This document shows, piece by piece, positions 7,913 through 16,615 of a stretch of DNA of 64,000 nt. The stretch's first letter is position 1, and the number at the start of each line of letters is the position of its first letter. The position numbers and the translations under genes are program-made. Location: NCBI RefSeq assembly GCF_016909175.1, contig NZ_JAFBFI010000011.1, positions 86,157-150,156 on the forward strand, written 5' to 3'. The notes beneath the pieces are model-generated. The model saw only the letters and a program-made list of their open reading frames with translations. It had not been told where the DNA came from and searched no databases. This DNA is from Peribacillus deserti (GTDB taxonomy: Bacteria; Bacillota; Bacilli; Bacillales; DSM-1321).

Positions 7913-9100
7913 TCACCTCACCATCATAGTTACATTTCCTGCTGCAATGATCACAGTAACGCTCAGGAAAAACATAATGGATACAATGGCCAGTGCCGCG
8001 AAGATATACACCATGCTTTTGCTGATCACACTTAAACAGCTGATGACCGGCCCGCCGCCAAGAGGCTGAAGAATGGCCGCTGAAAGTTTGTACACAAAGG
8101 CCACAATTAATATCTTCAGAGCCGGGAAAATACAGATTAACAGCAGCACAACAACACCTGCTAGTCCAACTGTATTTTTTAAAAGAACCGAGGCACTCAT
8201 GACTGTATCCGTGGCATCGGAAAACATCCGGCCTACTACGGGAATGAAATTACCTGTTATGAACTTTGCAGTGCGGATTGTAATGCCATCTGCGACCGCC
8301 GTTGAAGCGCCTTGAACTGAAATGACTCCCAGAAAAATTGTCATAAACGTTCCAATCAGCCATATGCTGCCATTTCGCAGGAGGGTTGCAAGCTGGGTCA
8401 CTTTGTATTGTTCGGTTAACGTGCTGACGATGCTTAAGATAGCAGATAATAGGAGAAGCGGCAGTACGACATATTGAATGAGCAGGCCGCTCGTATTCAT
8501 TAAAAAAACCAGTACCGGATGGAAGAAAGCCGCTGAGACTACTCCTCCGGAGGCTGCAATTAAGGCAAGGAGGAGCGGTATGAGGGCCATCAGAAAAGAG
8601 ATCATCATCCCCACGGTTTCTTTCGTATACTGGATCGCCACATGAAAACTGTTCAGAGCTATGATAATTAAAACCATGAACACGATGGCATAGGCCACTT
8701 TGCTTACTGAGCTTTTTTCAAAGGCTGATTGAAGAGTCTGCAGAAACATGCTTAGAACAGTAAGAACAACAAGAGTGCCCAGGAGTTTCCCGTTCACCAG
8801 GAGCTCATGAAAAATGAACTTTGCTAAACCCTTCATCCATTCATTAAAAGAAAACTTTTTCTCCCCGCTCACGAAATCAAAAAAACTGCCTTTTTGGCTT
8901 TCAGGCAAAAATCCTCCATAATCGGTGATAACCTTGTCCCAAAACACCTTAAGATCATTGACTCCAAGGTTTTCGAGCTGCGAATTAACGATTTCTTCCT
9001 TACTAATTGTTTCTTCTTGGTTCGTTTCAGCAAAGGCTCGATGATCACTATAAAAGATAAATATTACTGCTAATAAGAAGAGAAGTGTGCACTGTTTCAT
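7913..9100 (-). CDS. spoIIIAE: Stage III sporulation protein AE (polytopic membrane protein)
   Basis: 395 residues. It begins with a cleavable-looking signal segment ending AFAETNQ near residue 25. A soluble stretch follows, then about seven or eight hydrophobic segments from residue 95 to the end. SpoIIIAE is the large polytopic subunit of the channel. Order, length and conserved segments such as FHPVLVFLMNTSG and KLSAAILQPLGGGP fit the family. Confidence 0.96.
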   Translation of the reverse strand: MKQCTLLFLLAVIFIFYSDHRAFAETNQEETISKEEIVNSQLENLGVNDLKVFWDKVITDYGGFLPESQKGSFFDFVSGEKKFSFNEWMKGLAKFIFHELLVNGKLLGTLVVLTVLSMFLQTLQSAFEKSSVSKVAYAIVFMVLIIIALNSFHVAIQYTKETVGMMISFLMALIPLLLALIAASGGVVSAAFFHPVLVFLMNTSGLLIQYVVLPLLLLSAILSIVSTLTEQYKVTQLATLLRNGSIWLIGTFMTIFLGVISVQGASTAVADGITIRTAKFITGNFIPVVGRMFSDATDTVMSASVLLKNTVGLAGVVVLLLICIFPALKILIVAFVYKLSAAILQPLGGGPVISCLSVISKSMVYIFAALAIVSIMFFLSVTVIIAAGNVTMMVR

Positions 9101-9128
9101 GAATCATCCACCTCACCTGCTGCTATTG

Positions 9129-9518
9129 TCAGCTGGGAATTAGTTTTATAATGGTTTCAATAATGACAGTTAAAATAGGGATGGCCATGGCTAAAATTAG
9201 TATTTTTCCCCCAAGCTCAATTTTAGAAGCAATCGCCCCCTGGCCTGCATCCTTCGTAATCTGGGAAGCAAATTCTGCGATATAAGCAATGCCGATAATC
9301 TTTAAGATGGTTTCCAGGTACACCATATTTACATTGGCTTTCACGGCAATTCTCTCAATCATGTTAATGATTTGGGAGATTTGATCCAGCAGCATTAAAA
9401 AGATGGAACAGCCAACAAAAACCACTAATAGAAAGGCGAAGTTAGGTTTTTGTTCTTTTATAACTAATGCAAGAAAGGTAGCTATTAAGGAAATACCAAC
9501 TATTTTAAGAATCTCAAT
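9129..9518 (-). CDS. spoIIIAD: Stage III sporulation protein AD
   Basis: About 130 residues with four hydrophobic segments and the conserved stretch LVIKEQKPNFAFLLVVF. The start is uncertain. The open frame can begin at a TTG at 9542, but no ribosome site precedes that codon and it overlaps spoIIIAC. A strong GGGGGAG lies inside, followed by in-frame ATT codons at 9524 and 9518. The second has normal spacing (6 nt), and the first matches the N-terminus of the B. subtilis protein as I recall it. I report 9518. The protein and its membership of the channel complex are not in doubt. Confidence 0.85.
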   Translation of the reverse strand: MEILKIVGISLIATFLALVIKEQKPNFAFLLVVFVGCSIFLMLLDQISQIINMIERIAVKANVNMVYLETILKIIGIAYIAEFASQITKDAGQGAIASKIELGGKILILAMAIPILTVIIETIIKLIPS

Positions 9519-9531
9519 AGCAATCTCCCCC

Positions 9532-9738
9532 TTATCCCTCAAATAAAAAAACAGACTTTATCTTCTGAAACAAATCATCCATAACGGACGCCACCATAAA
9601 TAAAATAAAAATAAAGCCAACAAGGGTTACCCATTGTGCATATTCCTTTTTGCCCACCTGATCCAATACGGTATGAAGAAAAGCAACGATAATCCCAACT
9701 CCGGCTATTTTAAAGATCAAATCCACGTCTATTCCCAT
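9532..9738 (-). CDS. spoIIIAC: Stage III sporulation protein AC
   Basis: 68 residues with two membrane helices and the conserved DQVGKKEYAQWVTLVGFIFI between them. This small subunit of the SpoIIIA complex is nearly invariant among bacilli. It ends next to, and probably couples to, spoIIIAD. Confidence 0.96.
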   Translation of the reverse strand: MGIDVDLIFKIAGVGIIVAFLHTVLDQVGKKEYAQWVTLVGFIFILFMVASVMDDLFQKIKSVFLFEG

Positions 9739-9760
9739 TATTTTTCTCTCCCTTATGGTT

Positions 9761-10276
9761 TTACAAGAGTAAGATAATCAGCAGCAATCCGGATAAAAAA
9801 CCCAGACTTTTTATCATTTTTTCATATTTGGTCTGGCGGTCGAGCGCCTCTTTTTCTTCGCGTTCCAGATGGGTTAAGGTTAAAATGATTTGTTTCTGCT
9901 GGCTCATTCTGTCGTGCTTTCCGAGCGTTTCACCAAACTGGACAAGAATTTCATATTCTCCCTGCTTTAAGGAAAGCCACTTCCAGACCTCCTGTAAACT
10001 CGCCTCCCACGCCTCTCTTACGGTTGTTTCATTGTTTTCGATCTTACCGGCGAATGCTTCAAAGAACCAGGACAGCGGTTTTGGAAGCTGCTTTGAAAGT
10101 TTAATAGAAGCGTCCTTAAGAGGAGTTTGCCCGTACATAATTTCAGCCTCGAGCGCTTGAAGAGAGGATCTGAGCTGTCTTAACTGTCTCGGTCTTTCTG
10201 TAAACCCTCTCGATATTTCAAATCCAGACCAGGTAGTAGCTAACAATATAAAAGCGGCACCTATCACTTTAAGCAT
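9761..10276 (-). CDS. spoIIIAB: Stage III sporulation protein AB
   Basis: 171 residues. An N-terminal membrane segment precedes the conserved RPRQLRQLRSSLQALEAEI. A helical domain and a C-terminal hydrophobic segment (about 153-171) follow. SpoIIIAB resembles GspF-type membrane platforms and probably anchors the ATPase SpoIIIAA. It overlaps the end of spoIIIAA by 8 nt. Confidence 0.95.
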   Translation of the reverse strand: MLKVIGAAFILLATTWSGFEISRGFTERPRQLRQLRSSLQALEAEIMYGQTPLKDASIKLSKQLPKPLSWFFEAFAGKIENNETTVREAWEASLQEVWKWLSLKQGEYEILVQFGETLGKHDRMSQQKQIILTLTHLEREEKEALDRQTKYEKMIKSLGFLSGLLLIILLL

Positions 10277-11198
10277 GGGCAGCCCCAGCCTCTAGGCGGA
10301 TTTTTTTGCCGGCAGCATCACGAATCGTGGAGATCGTCCCCGGATTTGCGCCTCGTGTTATCTCAATGAATCGTTCAAAAATATGCTGATCCAGTATTTT
10401 TTGGATAATTGGCCTTTTATTGATTTCCTCGAGAGAATTTCCGTGGGTAGTGATAATCAGTTTAATCCCGGCATTTGCCGCTTCTAAAACCGCTTCAGTA
10501 TCCTCTCTTCTTCCTATTTCATCAACAACCAGGACATCTGGAGACATAGACCGGATTAACATCATCATTCCTTCTGCTTTAGGACAGCTGTCAAGAATAT
10601 CCACGCGGGGACCCAGCTCAAGCTGAGGGATTCCCCTGACACATCCCGCTATTTCAGATCGCTCGTCCACTATCCCGACTTTACGGGAAACGATGCCTTT
10701 TGAATCGATTCCAGTAGACACAATTCTTGCTATATCTCTTAGCAGAGTGGTTTTTCCGGTCTGAGGCGCTCCTATTAAAAGGGTATGCTTCCAATTTCCA
10801 TCAAATAGGTAAGGAACCAGACTTTCTGCGGCTCCGATTTTCTGCCTGGCAATCCGGATATTGTAGGAAGAAATATCACGAATGGCTTTTACACTGCTAT
10901 TCTCAAGGACTACCTTTCCAGCCAGACCCACCCTATGTCCGCCTTCAATTGTGACGTAACCCCGCCTGAGCTCTTCTTCAATCGTATATAAAGAAAATTG
11001 GCTTAAGGCATTCAAGAGCTGAAAAGAATCCTCATTGGAAACTAAGTAAGGTAAGAAGTAAGGCACTCCTCCAGCAATGACTTCGAGCGGCCTCGCAATT
11101 CGTATTCTAATCTCTTCCATGCTGTCTTGAAGTGCCGGCGGTAAAACTTTCAGCTGTTCCCCAATATTCCTTGGCAAAATTGATAAGACGGAATCCAT
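10269..11198 (-). CDS. spoIIIAA: Stage III sporulation protein AA (secretion-type ATPase)
   Basis: 309 residues from the ATG at 11198, which follows AGGAGGG at 5-nt spacing; the longer open frame to 11252 would include the promoter. It has Walker A GAPQTGKTT at about residues 143-151 and Walker B DVLVVDEIG, as in type II/IV secretion ATPases. It is thought to power the SpoIIIA-SpoIIQ channel from the mother-cell side. First gene of the eight-gene operon. Confidence 0.97.
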   Translation of the reverse strand: MDSVLSILPRNIGEQLKVLPPALQDSMEEIRIRIARPLEVIAGGVPYFLPYLVSNEDSFQLLNALSQFSLYTIEEELRRGYVTIEGGHRVGLAGKVVLENSSVKAIRDISSYNIRIARQKIGAAESLVPYLFDGNWKHTLLIGAPQTGKTTLLRDIARIVSTGIDSKGIVSRKVGIVDERSEIAGCVRGIPQLELGPRVDILDSCPKAEGMMMLIRSMSPDVLVVDEIGRREDTEAVLEAANAGIKLIITTHGNSLEEINKRPIIQKILDQHIFERFIEITRGANPGTISTIRDAAGKKIRLEAGAAHA

Positions 11199-11230
11199 TT
11201 TGACCCTCCTATTGCCATTTCTCATAGTTA

Positions 11231-11259
11231 ATATGTATGCGGGCTTGTACACATTATTA
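11231..11259 (-). promoter_or_regulatory. SigE-type promoter of the spoIIIA operon
   Basis: On the minus strand the -10 CATACATAT (11231-11239) fits the SigE consensus CATACAnT. TAATAAT (11253-11259) lies 13 bp upstream as a -35. Transcription would start near 11224, about 26 nt before spoIIIAA. Mother-cell SigE control of this operon is established in B. subtilis; this promoter is a motif match. Confidence 0.65.
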
Positions 11260-11485
11260 CTAGGTTTTATATTTAAGCTGGATTGTTATAAAAGAAGGAA
11301 AGAGGGCAGACGGAGATTTTGTTGCTTGAATATTTTTGGGGGTAACAGGTAGATTGTTATAGCAAAACATTCTTGTTTTCTGTGAATTTTGATGATGTTT
11401 TATAAATATGAGTTGTTTTTTGCTGAATCAGAAAGGTTTATGGAGGGAGCAATACTCATGCACTAGAAATTCGCCCTTCTGTGAG

Positions 11486-11700
11486 GATTTTATGCTTTTG
11501 TATCTGGATTTTATGCTTTTGATTCTGAAGTTTATGCTTATGTTTTAAACATGTATGCTCATGTTTTTCTTTTATATGCTTAATCTGCTGATTGTACGCT
11601 GAACTTTCGGGACTTGGGCTTTTCTTCCAGGGTTATGCTTCCTCCCTTGAGTTTAAGCCTGTCCCAAGAGTCCTGTTTAGCATAATAAACTTATGCTGCT
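11486..11700. repeat. 21-bp phased array of the motif TATGCT with unrelated spacers
   Basis: TATGCT lies at 11491, 11512, 11533, 11554 and 11575, exactly 21 bp apart. It continues as TACGCT at 11595 and TATGCT at 11634 with 19-20 bp steps. An inverted pair AGCATAA (11679-11685) and TTATGCT (11691-11697) closes the tract. Spacers share little beyond a weak TTTTG after the motif. In B. subtilis yqhV lies between efp and spoIIIAA; no such gene is visible here. The rest of the 11260-11720 gap shows only an imperfect GGACTTGGG/CCCAAGAGTCC inverted repeat. Confidence 0.75.
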
Positions 11701-11719
11701 GAATAGCATTCTATAACCC

Positions 11720-11754
11720 GCAAAAAAACAGCTCATTCAATGAATGAGCTGTTT
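11720..11754 (-). terminator. Intrinsic terminator after efp
   Basis: A perfect 14-bp stem AAACAGCTCATTCA (11726-11739) with TGAATGAGCTGTTT (11741-11754) is followed on the minus strand by seven T. It starts 8 nt past the efp stop. Confidence 0.92.
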
Positions 11755-11761
11755 CTGATGA

Positions 11762-12319
11762 TTATCCGCGGGATACATAGCTGCCGTCGGTTGTATTGAT
11801 AATTAGTTTGTCACCAATATTAACAAAGAATGGTACTTGAACGACTAATCCTGTTTCTACAGTTGCCGGTTTAGTTCCGCCAGATGCCGTATCGCCTTTG
11901 ATTCCTGGTTCTGTGTCAGTTACTTCTAACGTTACCGTATTTGGAAGCTCAACACCAAGCGTTTCACTCTGGAATGTCATGATGTACACTTCCATATTCT
12001 CTTTAAGGAATTTAAGCTCGCGTTCAATCTGGTTTGCTGGAAGCTCGATTTGCTCGTAAGATTCATTATCCATGAATACGTGGCTGTCTCCCGATGCATA
12101 TAGGTATTGCATTTTGCGGTTTTCAATATGGGCTTTGCTTACTTTTTCACCTGCACGGAATGTTTTTTCCTGGATAGCTCCTGTACGCAGGTTACGCAGC
12201 TTAGAACGAACAAACGCTGCACCTTTACCTGGTTTAACGTGCTGGAATTCGATAACTGTCCAAATTCCTCCGTCTACTTCAATCGTTAATCCTGTACGAA
12301 AATCATTTACTGAAATCAT
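11762..12319 (-). CDS. efp: Translation elongation factor P
   Basis: 185 residues, full length. EF-P relieves ribosome stalling at proline runs. The tip loop [10 protein letters not shown] carries Lys32, which in B. subtilis is modified with 5-aminopentanol. The C-terminal OB domain ends [14 protein letters not shown] lies 8 nt before the ATG. Last gene of aroQ-papA-efp, closed by a strong terminator. Confidence 0.98.
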   Translation of the reverse strand: MISVNDFRTGLTIEVDGGIWTVIEFQHVKPGKGAAFVRSKLRNLRTGAIQEKTFRAGEKVSKAHIENRKMQYLYASGDSHVFMDNESYEQIELPANQIERELKFLKENMEVYIMTFQSETLGVELPNTVTLEVTDTEPGIKGDTASGGTKPATVETGLVVQVPFFVNIGDKLIINTTDGSYVSRG

Positions 12320-12338
12320 GTATGTACCTCCTAATAGT

Positions 12339-13400
12339 TTACAAAATAATAAGTTCTTTAGTTGAATGAGTCAGGGATTCATTTCCTTCAACCGTGATTA
12401 AGGCATCGTCTTCAATACGAACTCCGCCAAGGCCCGCTACATAAATGCCCGGCTCTACAGTGACAACCATGCCTGGTTCAAGAATGAGGTCCGATTTAAC
12501 AGAAAGGGCTGGGCCTTCGTGTACTTCCAGACCAATTCCATGTCCGGTTGAGTGGCCAAAAAATTCGCCATATCCTTTTTCAGCAATCAGGTTTCTTGTG
12601 AGAGCATCTGCTTCTTTACCGGTCATCCCCGGCTTGATGCCAGCCATGCCTCTTAATTGAGCTTCCAGCACAATATTATAAATGTCCTTAAGCTCCTGAG
12701 CTGGTTCTCCAACCGCAATTGTACGCGTTATATCTGATACATACCCATTAAAGTATGCCCCATAATCCAAAGTAACAAAATCTCCTTTTTCAATTACTTT
12801 GCTGGTAGCCACACCATGAGGCAGCGCGGAACGGGCTCCGGAAGCAACTATAATATCAAATGAAGACGACGCTGCACCTTGCTTTCTCATGAAAAATTCA
12901 AGTTCATTGGAAACCTCCAGCTCGGTTAAGCCCGGCCGGATAAATTCTATAATATGTTTAAAAGCTAAATCTGCAATATTCGCTGCATCCTTTAATATCT
13001 TAATCTCAGATGGTGTCTTAATCAAGCGCAAATTTTCAACGACACCGCTTAATGGAACAAGCTCCCCGCCAAAGGCTTGTTTATATGTATGGTAGGCAGA
13101 GAAGGTAAGATGATCCTGTTCAAACCCGAGTTTCGTTATTCCCATTAGTTTGGCCTGGGCTGCTACTTCTTCAGGAATAACTCCTTTATGCTGGACAACC
13201 TCGTATCCTTGAGCCTGTTCTCCAGCCTGTTCAACATACCGGAAATCGGTTATAAATTTGGCTTCGGTTTTTGAAACAATCACAACTCCTGCAGAGCCAG
13301 TAAAATTAGTCATATATCTGCGGTTATATGTACTTGTAATAAGAATTCCATCTACTTCTTTTTTCTCTAATTCCCTGCGTATGCGGTCTAATTTTTCCAA
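12339..13400 (-). CDS. papA: Xaa-Pro aminopeptidase family protein
   Basis: 353 residues of the M24B metallopeptidase family, which removes N-terminal residues preceding proline. The two-metal site is visible: Asp in [10 protein letters not shown] and VSDITRTIA, His in [16 protein letters not shown], Glu in VTVEPGIYV and Glu in RIEDDALIT. It begins immediately after aroQ and ends 20 nt before efp. The efp link fits a shared interest in proline-rich peptides. Confidence 0.95.
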   Translation of the reverse strand: MEKLDRIRRELEKKEVDGILITSTYNRRYMTNFTGSAGVVIVSKTEAKFITDFRYVEQAGEQAQGYEVVQHKGVIPEEVAAQAKLMGITKLGFEQDHLTFSAYHTYKQAFGGELVPLSGVVENLRLIKTPSEIKILKDAANIADLAFKHIIEFIRPGLTELEVSNELEFFMRKQGAASSSFDIIVASGARSALPHGVATSKVIEKGDFVTLDYGAYFNGYVSDITRTIAVGEPAQELKDIYNIVLEAQLRGMAGIKPGMTGKEADALTRNLIAEKGYGEFFGHSTGHGIGLEVHEGPALSVKSDLILEPGMVVTVEPGIYVAGLGGVRIEDDALITVEGNESLTHSTKELIIL

Positions 13401-13847
13401 TTAGCTTCCTCCCCTGATTATATGTAACAGAGCCTTTAATGCTAGATTATAGCCTTGAATACCTAATCCTACTATTTGTCCGCATGTAACGGGAGCTGTG
13501 ACAGAAACATGCCTAAATTCTTCCCTTGCATGGACATTTGTAATATGAACTTCGATAACGGGCTTCGTAATACCTGCGATGGCATCGCGGATGGCATAGC
13601 TGTAATGTGTATATGCGCCAGGATTGATTATTATCCCCTGTACATCTGTATCTTCAGCATTGTGAATGGCATCTATGATTGCTCCCTCGTAATTAGACTG
13701 AAAGCACACTGTTTCAGCATTATTCTCTAGAGCAAAAGCGTTGAAGCTCTCCTCAAGCTCGGATAATGATGTGTTTCCATACTTTTCTGGTTCCCGTTTA
13801 CCAAGTCTGTTTAAATTAGGACCGTTGATTAGTAAAATCTTTTCCAT
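13401..13847 (-). CDS. aroQ: Type II 3-dehydroquinate dehydratase
   Basis: 148 residues from the ATG at 13847, behind GGGAGAG. It converts 3-dehydroquinate to 3-dehydroshikimate in the shikimate pathway. Signature segments are LLINGPNLNRLGKREPEKYG at the N-terminus (catalytic Tyr), NPGAYTHYSYAIRDA and EVHITNVHAREEFR. The frame is open to 13913 without an upstream ribosome site. aroK, a later enzyme of the same pathway, is at 29.6 kb. Confidence 0.96.
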   Translation of the reverse strand: MEKILLINGPNLNRLGKREPEKYGNTSLSELEESFNAFALENNAETVCFQSNYEGAIIDAIHNAEDTDVQGIIINPGAYTHYSYAIRDAIAGITKPVIEVHITNVHAREEFRHVSVTAPVTCGQIVGLGIQGYNLALKALLHIIRGGS

Positions 13848-13950
13848 CGCACTCTCCCTGGCTGGCCGTGGTCTTAGATTATTGGATATATCATCTTGAT
13901 CTAATACAAACATTCTAACATAATTTAGAATTTTCTTACCATCCTAAATA

Positions 13951-13982
13951 ACAGAGCACCACAAATCAGCATGTGGGTACTC
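13951..13982. repeat. Imperfect hairpin between aroQ and yqhQ
   Basis: AGAG plus ACCACA pair with TGTGG plus CTCT, with internal mismatches. It lies in the 313-bp gap between the divergent genes aroQ and yqhQ, where I see no other clear signal. It could be a leader hairpin, but support is weak. Confidence 0.3.
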
Positions 13983-14160
13983 TCCTTAGATAATAAAATA
14001 AATCATCTAGTGGTTTTAGCATTTTTTCTGTAAAATAGGATTATATCTTATTAGCTTTATAAAATATTCGTTAACCTGTATTTTATTGTTCGCATCAGGT
14101 AACTATTTATCCTTGATCCCAACTAAAGCTAAGGAAATTACAATACAGGCTGGTGGAAAT

Positions 14161-15102
14161 ATGTCAGGAAATCAAAAGCCCGTATACGGCGGGCAGGCAG
14201 TGATAGAAGGAGTCATGTTTGGCGGTAAACATTACACAGTAACTGCCATTCGAAGAAATGATTCTTCTATAGAATATTTTAAAGTTCCAAAGAAAACGAA
14301 GCCTTTTCTGGCCGCTCTTAAGAAGATCCCCTTTTTGAGAGGTATAGCAGCCATAATCGAAGCCAGCGGCATCGGCTCTAAACATTTAAATTATTCATCT
14401 GAACGTTTTGAACGCAATCCTGATGAAGATGATCAAATCAAAGAAGAAACGTCAAAGCTTGCTATGACTCTCGGAATAGCAGCAGTCGGAGTGATTTCCT
14501 TTTTATTTGGAAAGTTTATTTTTACTTTAGTTCCAGTCTTTTTAGCTGTTATGTTTAAGCCGATATTTGAAAGTGACTTCAGCCAGGTGCTGTTAGAAGG
14601 ATTCTTCAAACTCATCCTTTTGCTGGGATATATATATGCTGTGTCATTAACTCCATTGATAAGAAGAGTGTTTCAGTATCACGGGGCTGAGCATAAAGTG
14701 ATTAATGCCTTTGAGCAGAATAAAGAGCTTACTATTGAGAATGTGCAGGCAGCATCAAGACTCCATTATCGGTGTGGAAGCAGTTTTATCTTATTTACCG
14801 TGATAATTGGCGTTTTTGTTTATATGCTCGTGCCGACTACTCCTTTGTGGCTGAGAGTTGTAGACCGGCTCGCCCTGATTCCAGTTGTCTTAGGAATTTC
14901 ATTTGAAGTTCTTCAAATCACAAATAAGGTAAGAGACATTCCGGTTTTAAAATACTTGGGATATCCTGGCCTTTGGCTTCAATTATTAACCACCAAAGAA
15001 CCTACAGATGATCAGGTAGAGGTAGCCATTCATTCTTTTAATGAGTTACTGAAAATGGAAAAAGGAGCGGCAGAAGGTTTAACTTCAGAGGAGATTGTGT
15101 AA
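14161..15102 (+). CDS. yqhQ: DUF1385 membrane protein YqhQ
   Basis: 313 residues from MSGNQKPVYGGQAVIEGVMF, the conserved DUF1385 start. The frame is open to 14086, but that extension has no family match. Several membrane helices lie at about residues 100-135, 145-175 and 215-265. A conserved FQYHGAEHKVINAFE segment, rich in potential metal or substrate ligands, is present. Function unknown. yqhP lies just downstream. Confidence 0.9.
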   Translation: MSGNQKPVYGGQAVIEGVMFGGKHYTVTAIRRNDSSIEYFKVPKKTKPFLAALKKIPFLRGIAAIIEASGIGSKHLNYSSERFERNPDEDDQIKEETSKLAMTLGIAAVGVISFLFGKFIFTLVPVFLAVMFKPIFESDFSQVLLEGFFKLILLLGYIYAVSLTPLIRRVFQYHGAEHKVINAFEQNKELTIENVQAASRLHYRCGSSFILFTVIIGVFVYMLVPTTPLWLRVVDRLALIPVVLGISFEVLQITNKVRDIPVLKYLGYPGLWLQLLTTKEPTDDQVEVAIHSFNELLKMEKGAAEGLTSEEIV

Positions 15103-15204
15103 GAAATATATAAGAATATAATTTTTGCAAACGGGAACTTTACGATATATAGAAGTTTAAACTTTATTAAAGATGCGAAAGATGCTCTTAAGGAGGTGGC
15201 TTTG

Positions 15205-15588
15205 TTGAATCGTCCAGTATCATTCTTAATTTTTGGAATAATCTTCCTAGGGGCAATCGGCTTGTTAGGCAATTTATTATCTGATCCAGCCGGCTTTATA
15301 AAAAACGCAGTAATATTAGCCTTAACTATAGGGATTGTCATCTTTGCTGTAAAACGATTAACAAGAAGTAAGCCTAATGCGAAACATGAACGTTCATTCA
15401 TGAAAGCTGCCCGCGACTCAAAGAAACGTGTAAAAACCCGTGATGCCGCAAAAGGGAAAGCGGATAATGTCCAGAGCTTTTCTCTCGCCAAAAACCTAAA
15501 AAAGGCCAGAAACAAAAGTCGGTCAGATATCCACTTAACCGTTATTGAAGGCAAAAAAGGCAAAAAGAAAAATCGCGCATTATTTTAA
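15205..15588 (+). CDS. yqhP: Small membrane protein YqhP
   Basis: About 127 residues. Two hydrophobic helices (about 4-22 and 30-49) precede a very basic C-terminal tail rich in Lys and Arg. AAGGAGG lies 8 nt before a TTG at 15205; GTG at 15196 and TTG at 15202 are closer alternatives. Position next to yqhQ and yqhO matches B. subtilis. Function unknown. Confidence 0.75.
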   Translation: MNRPVSFLIFGIIFLGAIGLLGNLLSDPAGFIKNAVILALTIGIVIFAVKRLTRSKPNAKHERSFMKAARDSKKRVKTRDAAKGKADNVQSFSLAKNLKKARNKSRSDIHLTVIEGKKGKKKNRALF

Positions 15589-15603
15589 TGCGTGATTTTT
15601 TTT
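15568..15603. terminator. Terminator shared by yqhP and yqhO
   Basis: AATCGCGCATTA (15571-15582) pairs with TAATGCGTGATT (15586-15597) with one G-T pair. It has A-rich and T-rich flanks, so it can act in both directions between these convergent genes. Confidence 0.85.
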
Positions 15604-15608
15604 TCGCG

Positions 15609-16493
15609 TTAATAAGACCATCGCTTTAAAAAGGCTTCTGTATACGTTCTCCCCCACTCTATTAACTCCCGTTTCTTCTCCTCTGTCAGATGGAACTCTG
15701 TTGCCCCTGCACCCTTCGAAGGGATAAATAAAATGTTGGGAGTTAATTTTCTTGAAATATATCTCGAATCATGTGCATCTTTCATCGTTTCAAATAATCC
15801 TCCAAATAACTCAAAAGCATTTCCAATTTCCTTTGGCTCCCCGAGATATTGATCTGAGGAAATTTTCAGCCCTAATACAGGCCTTACTTTTTTAACATTT
15901 TCAGAATCAAACAGCCACATAGGAAAGTTGCTTAGAACACCGCCATCAACTATAAGATTCTTCTTCTTCCCAATTTTAAGTTTTACCGGTTCAAAAAAAT
16001 AAGGAATACTGCAGCTCATACGCACCGCCTTAGCAACTGAAAAAGCCCTTGGGTCGATTCCGTAATGCTGCAGGTCATCCGGCAGTACCATCAGCTTTGC
16101 ATTGCTTAAATCGGAAGCAATTACTCTGAATGCCTGCGGCGGCCAGTCAGAAAATGAATGAATGCCCTTCTGTGCAAGTTTTGACTCAATCCAATTCTCC
16201 AGCGCATCCCCTTTATATAGGCCCATCCGCTTATACAAAAGGAGCCACTTTGCGAATGGAATGGGAAGCCAAAGCTTTCTTTCATCCAGTAATTTGCGAA
16301 AATCCGTTTCTTCCATCATGTCCTTTATTTCACTGCTTGAATATCCTGCCATTATAAAAGCAGCTATAATGGCGCCGGCACTTGTGCCTCCAATACGAAT
16401 AAACTTAATCCCTCTTTGCTCAAGCGCTTCATAAGCTCCGACAAATGCCAGCCCTCTGATGCCTCCTCCTGAAAACACACCGTCTACCTGCAT
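15609..16493 (-). CDS. yqhO: Patatin-like phospholipase family protein YqhO
   Basis: 294 residues from the ATG at 16493, which has AGGAGG 8 nt upstream. The catalytic dyad motifs are clear: oxyanion loop FSGGGIRG, nucleophile GGTSAGA and the Asp of IVDGGVLSN. It is probably an acyl hydrolase on membrane lipids. Convergent with yqhP. Confidence 0.92.
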   Translation of the reverse strand: MQVDGVFSGGGIRGLAFVGAYEALEQRGIKFIRIGGTSAGAIIAAFIMAGYSSSEIKDMMEETDFRKLLDERKLWLPIPFAKWLLLYKRMGLYKGDALENWIESKLAQKGIHSFSDWPPQAFRVIASDLSNAKLMVLPDDLQHYGIDPRAFSVAKAVRMSCSIPYFFEPVKLKIGKKKNLIVDGGVLSNFPMWLFDSENVKKVRPVLGLKISSDQYLGEPKEIGNAFELFGGLFETMKDAHDSRYISRKLTPNILFIPSKGAGATEFHLTEEKKRELIEWGRTYTEAFLKRWSY

Positions 16494-16587
16494 CTGTCCG
16501 TCCTCCTGATGTACATATTGATACATCTTATGCCTGACGGTGCCAGCCTGACAGACAGTGACTGACCTTTTTTGTTTTACATCAATA

Positions 16588-16615
16588 ATAAAGGAGAGCC
16601 ATAAGGCTTCTCCTC
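16588..16615 (-). terminator. Probable terminator after splB
   Basis: AGGAG and GCC (16592-16600) pair with GGC and CTCCT (16605-16614) through an internal mismatch, followed by an AT-rich stretch on the minus strand. It overlaps the last codons of splB. Confidence 0.5.

Noticed and set aside
11253..11761. A yqhV gene between efp and spoIIIAA, as in B. subtilis
   Set aside because: No frame on either strand resembles it; the gap holds the 21-bp phased array instead.
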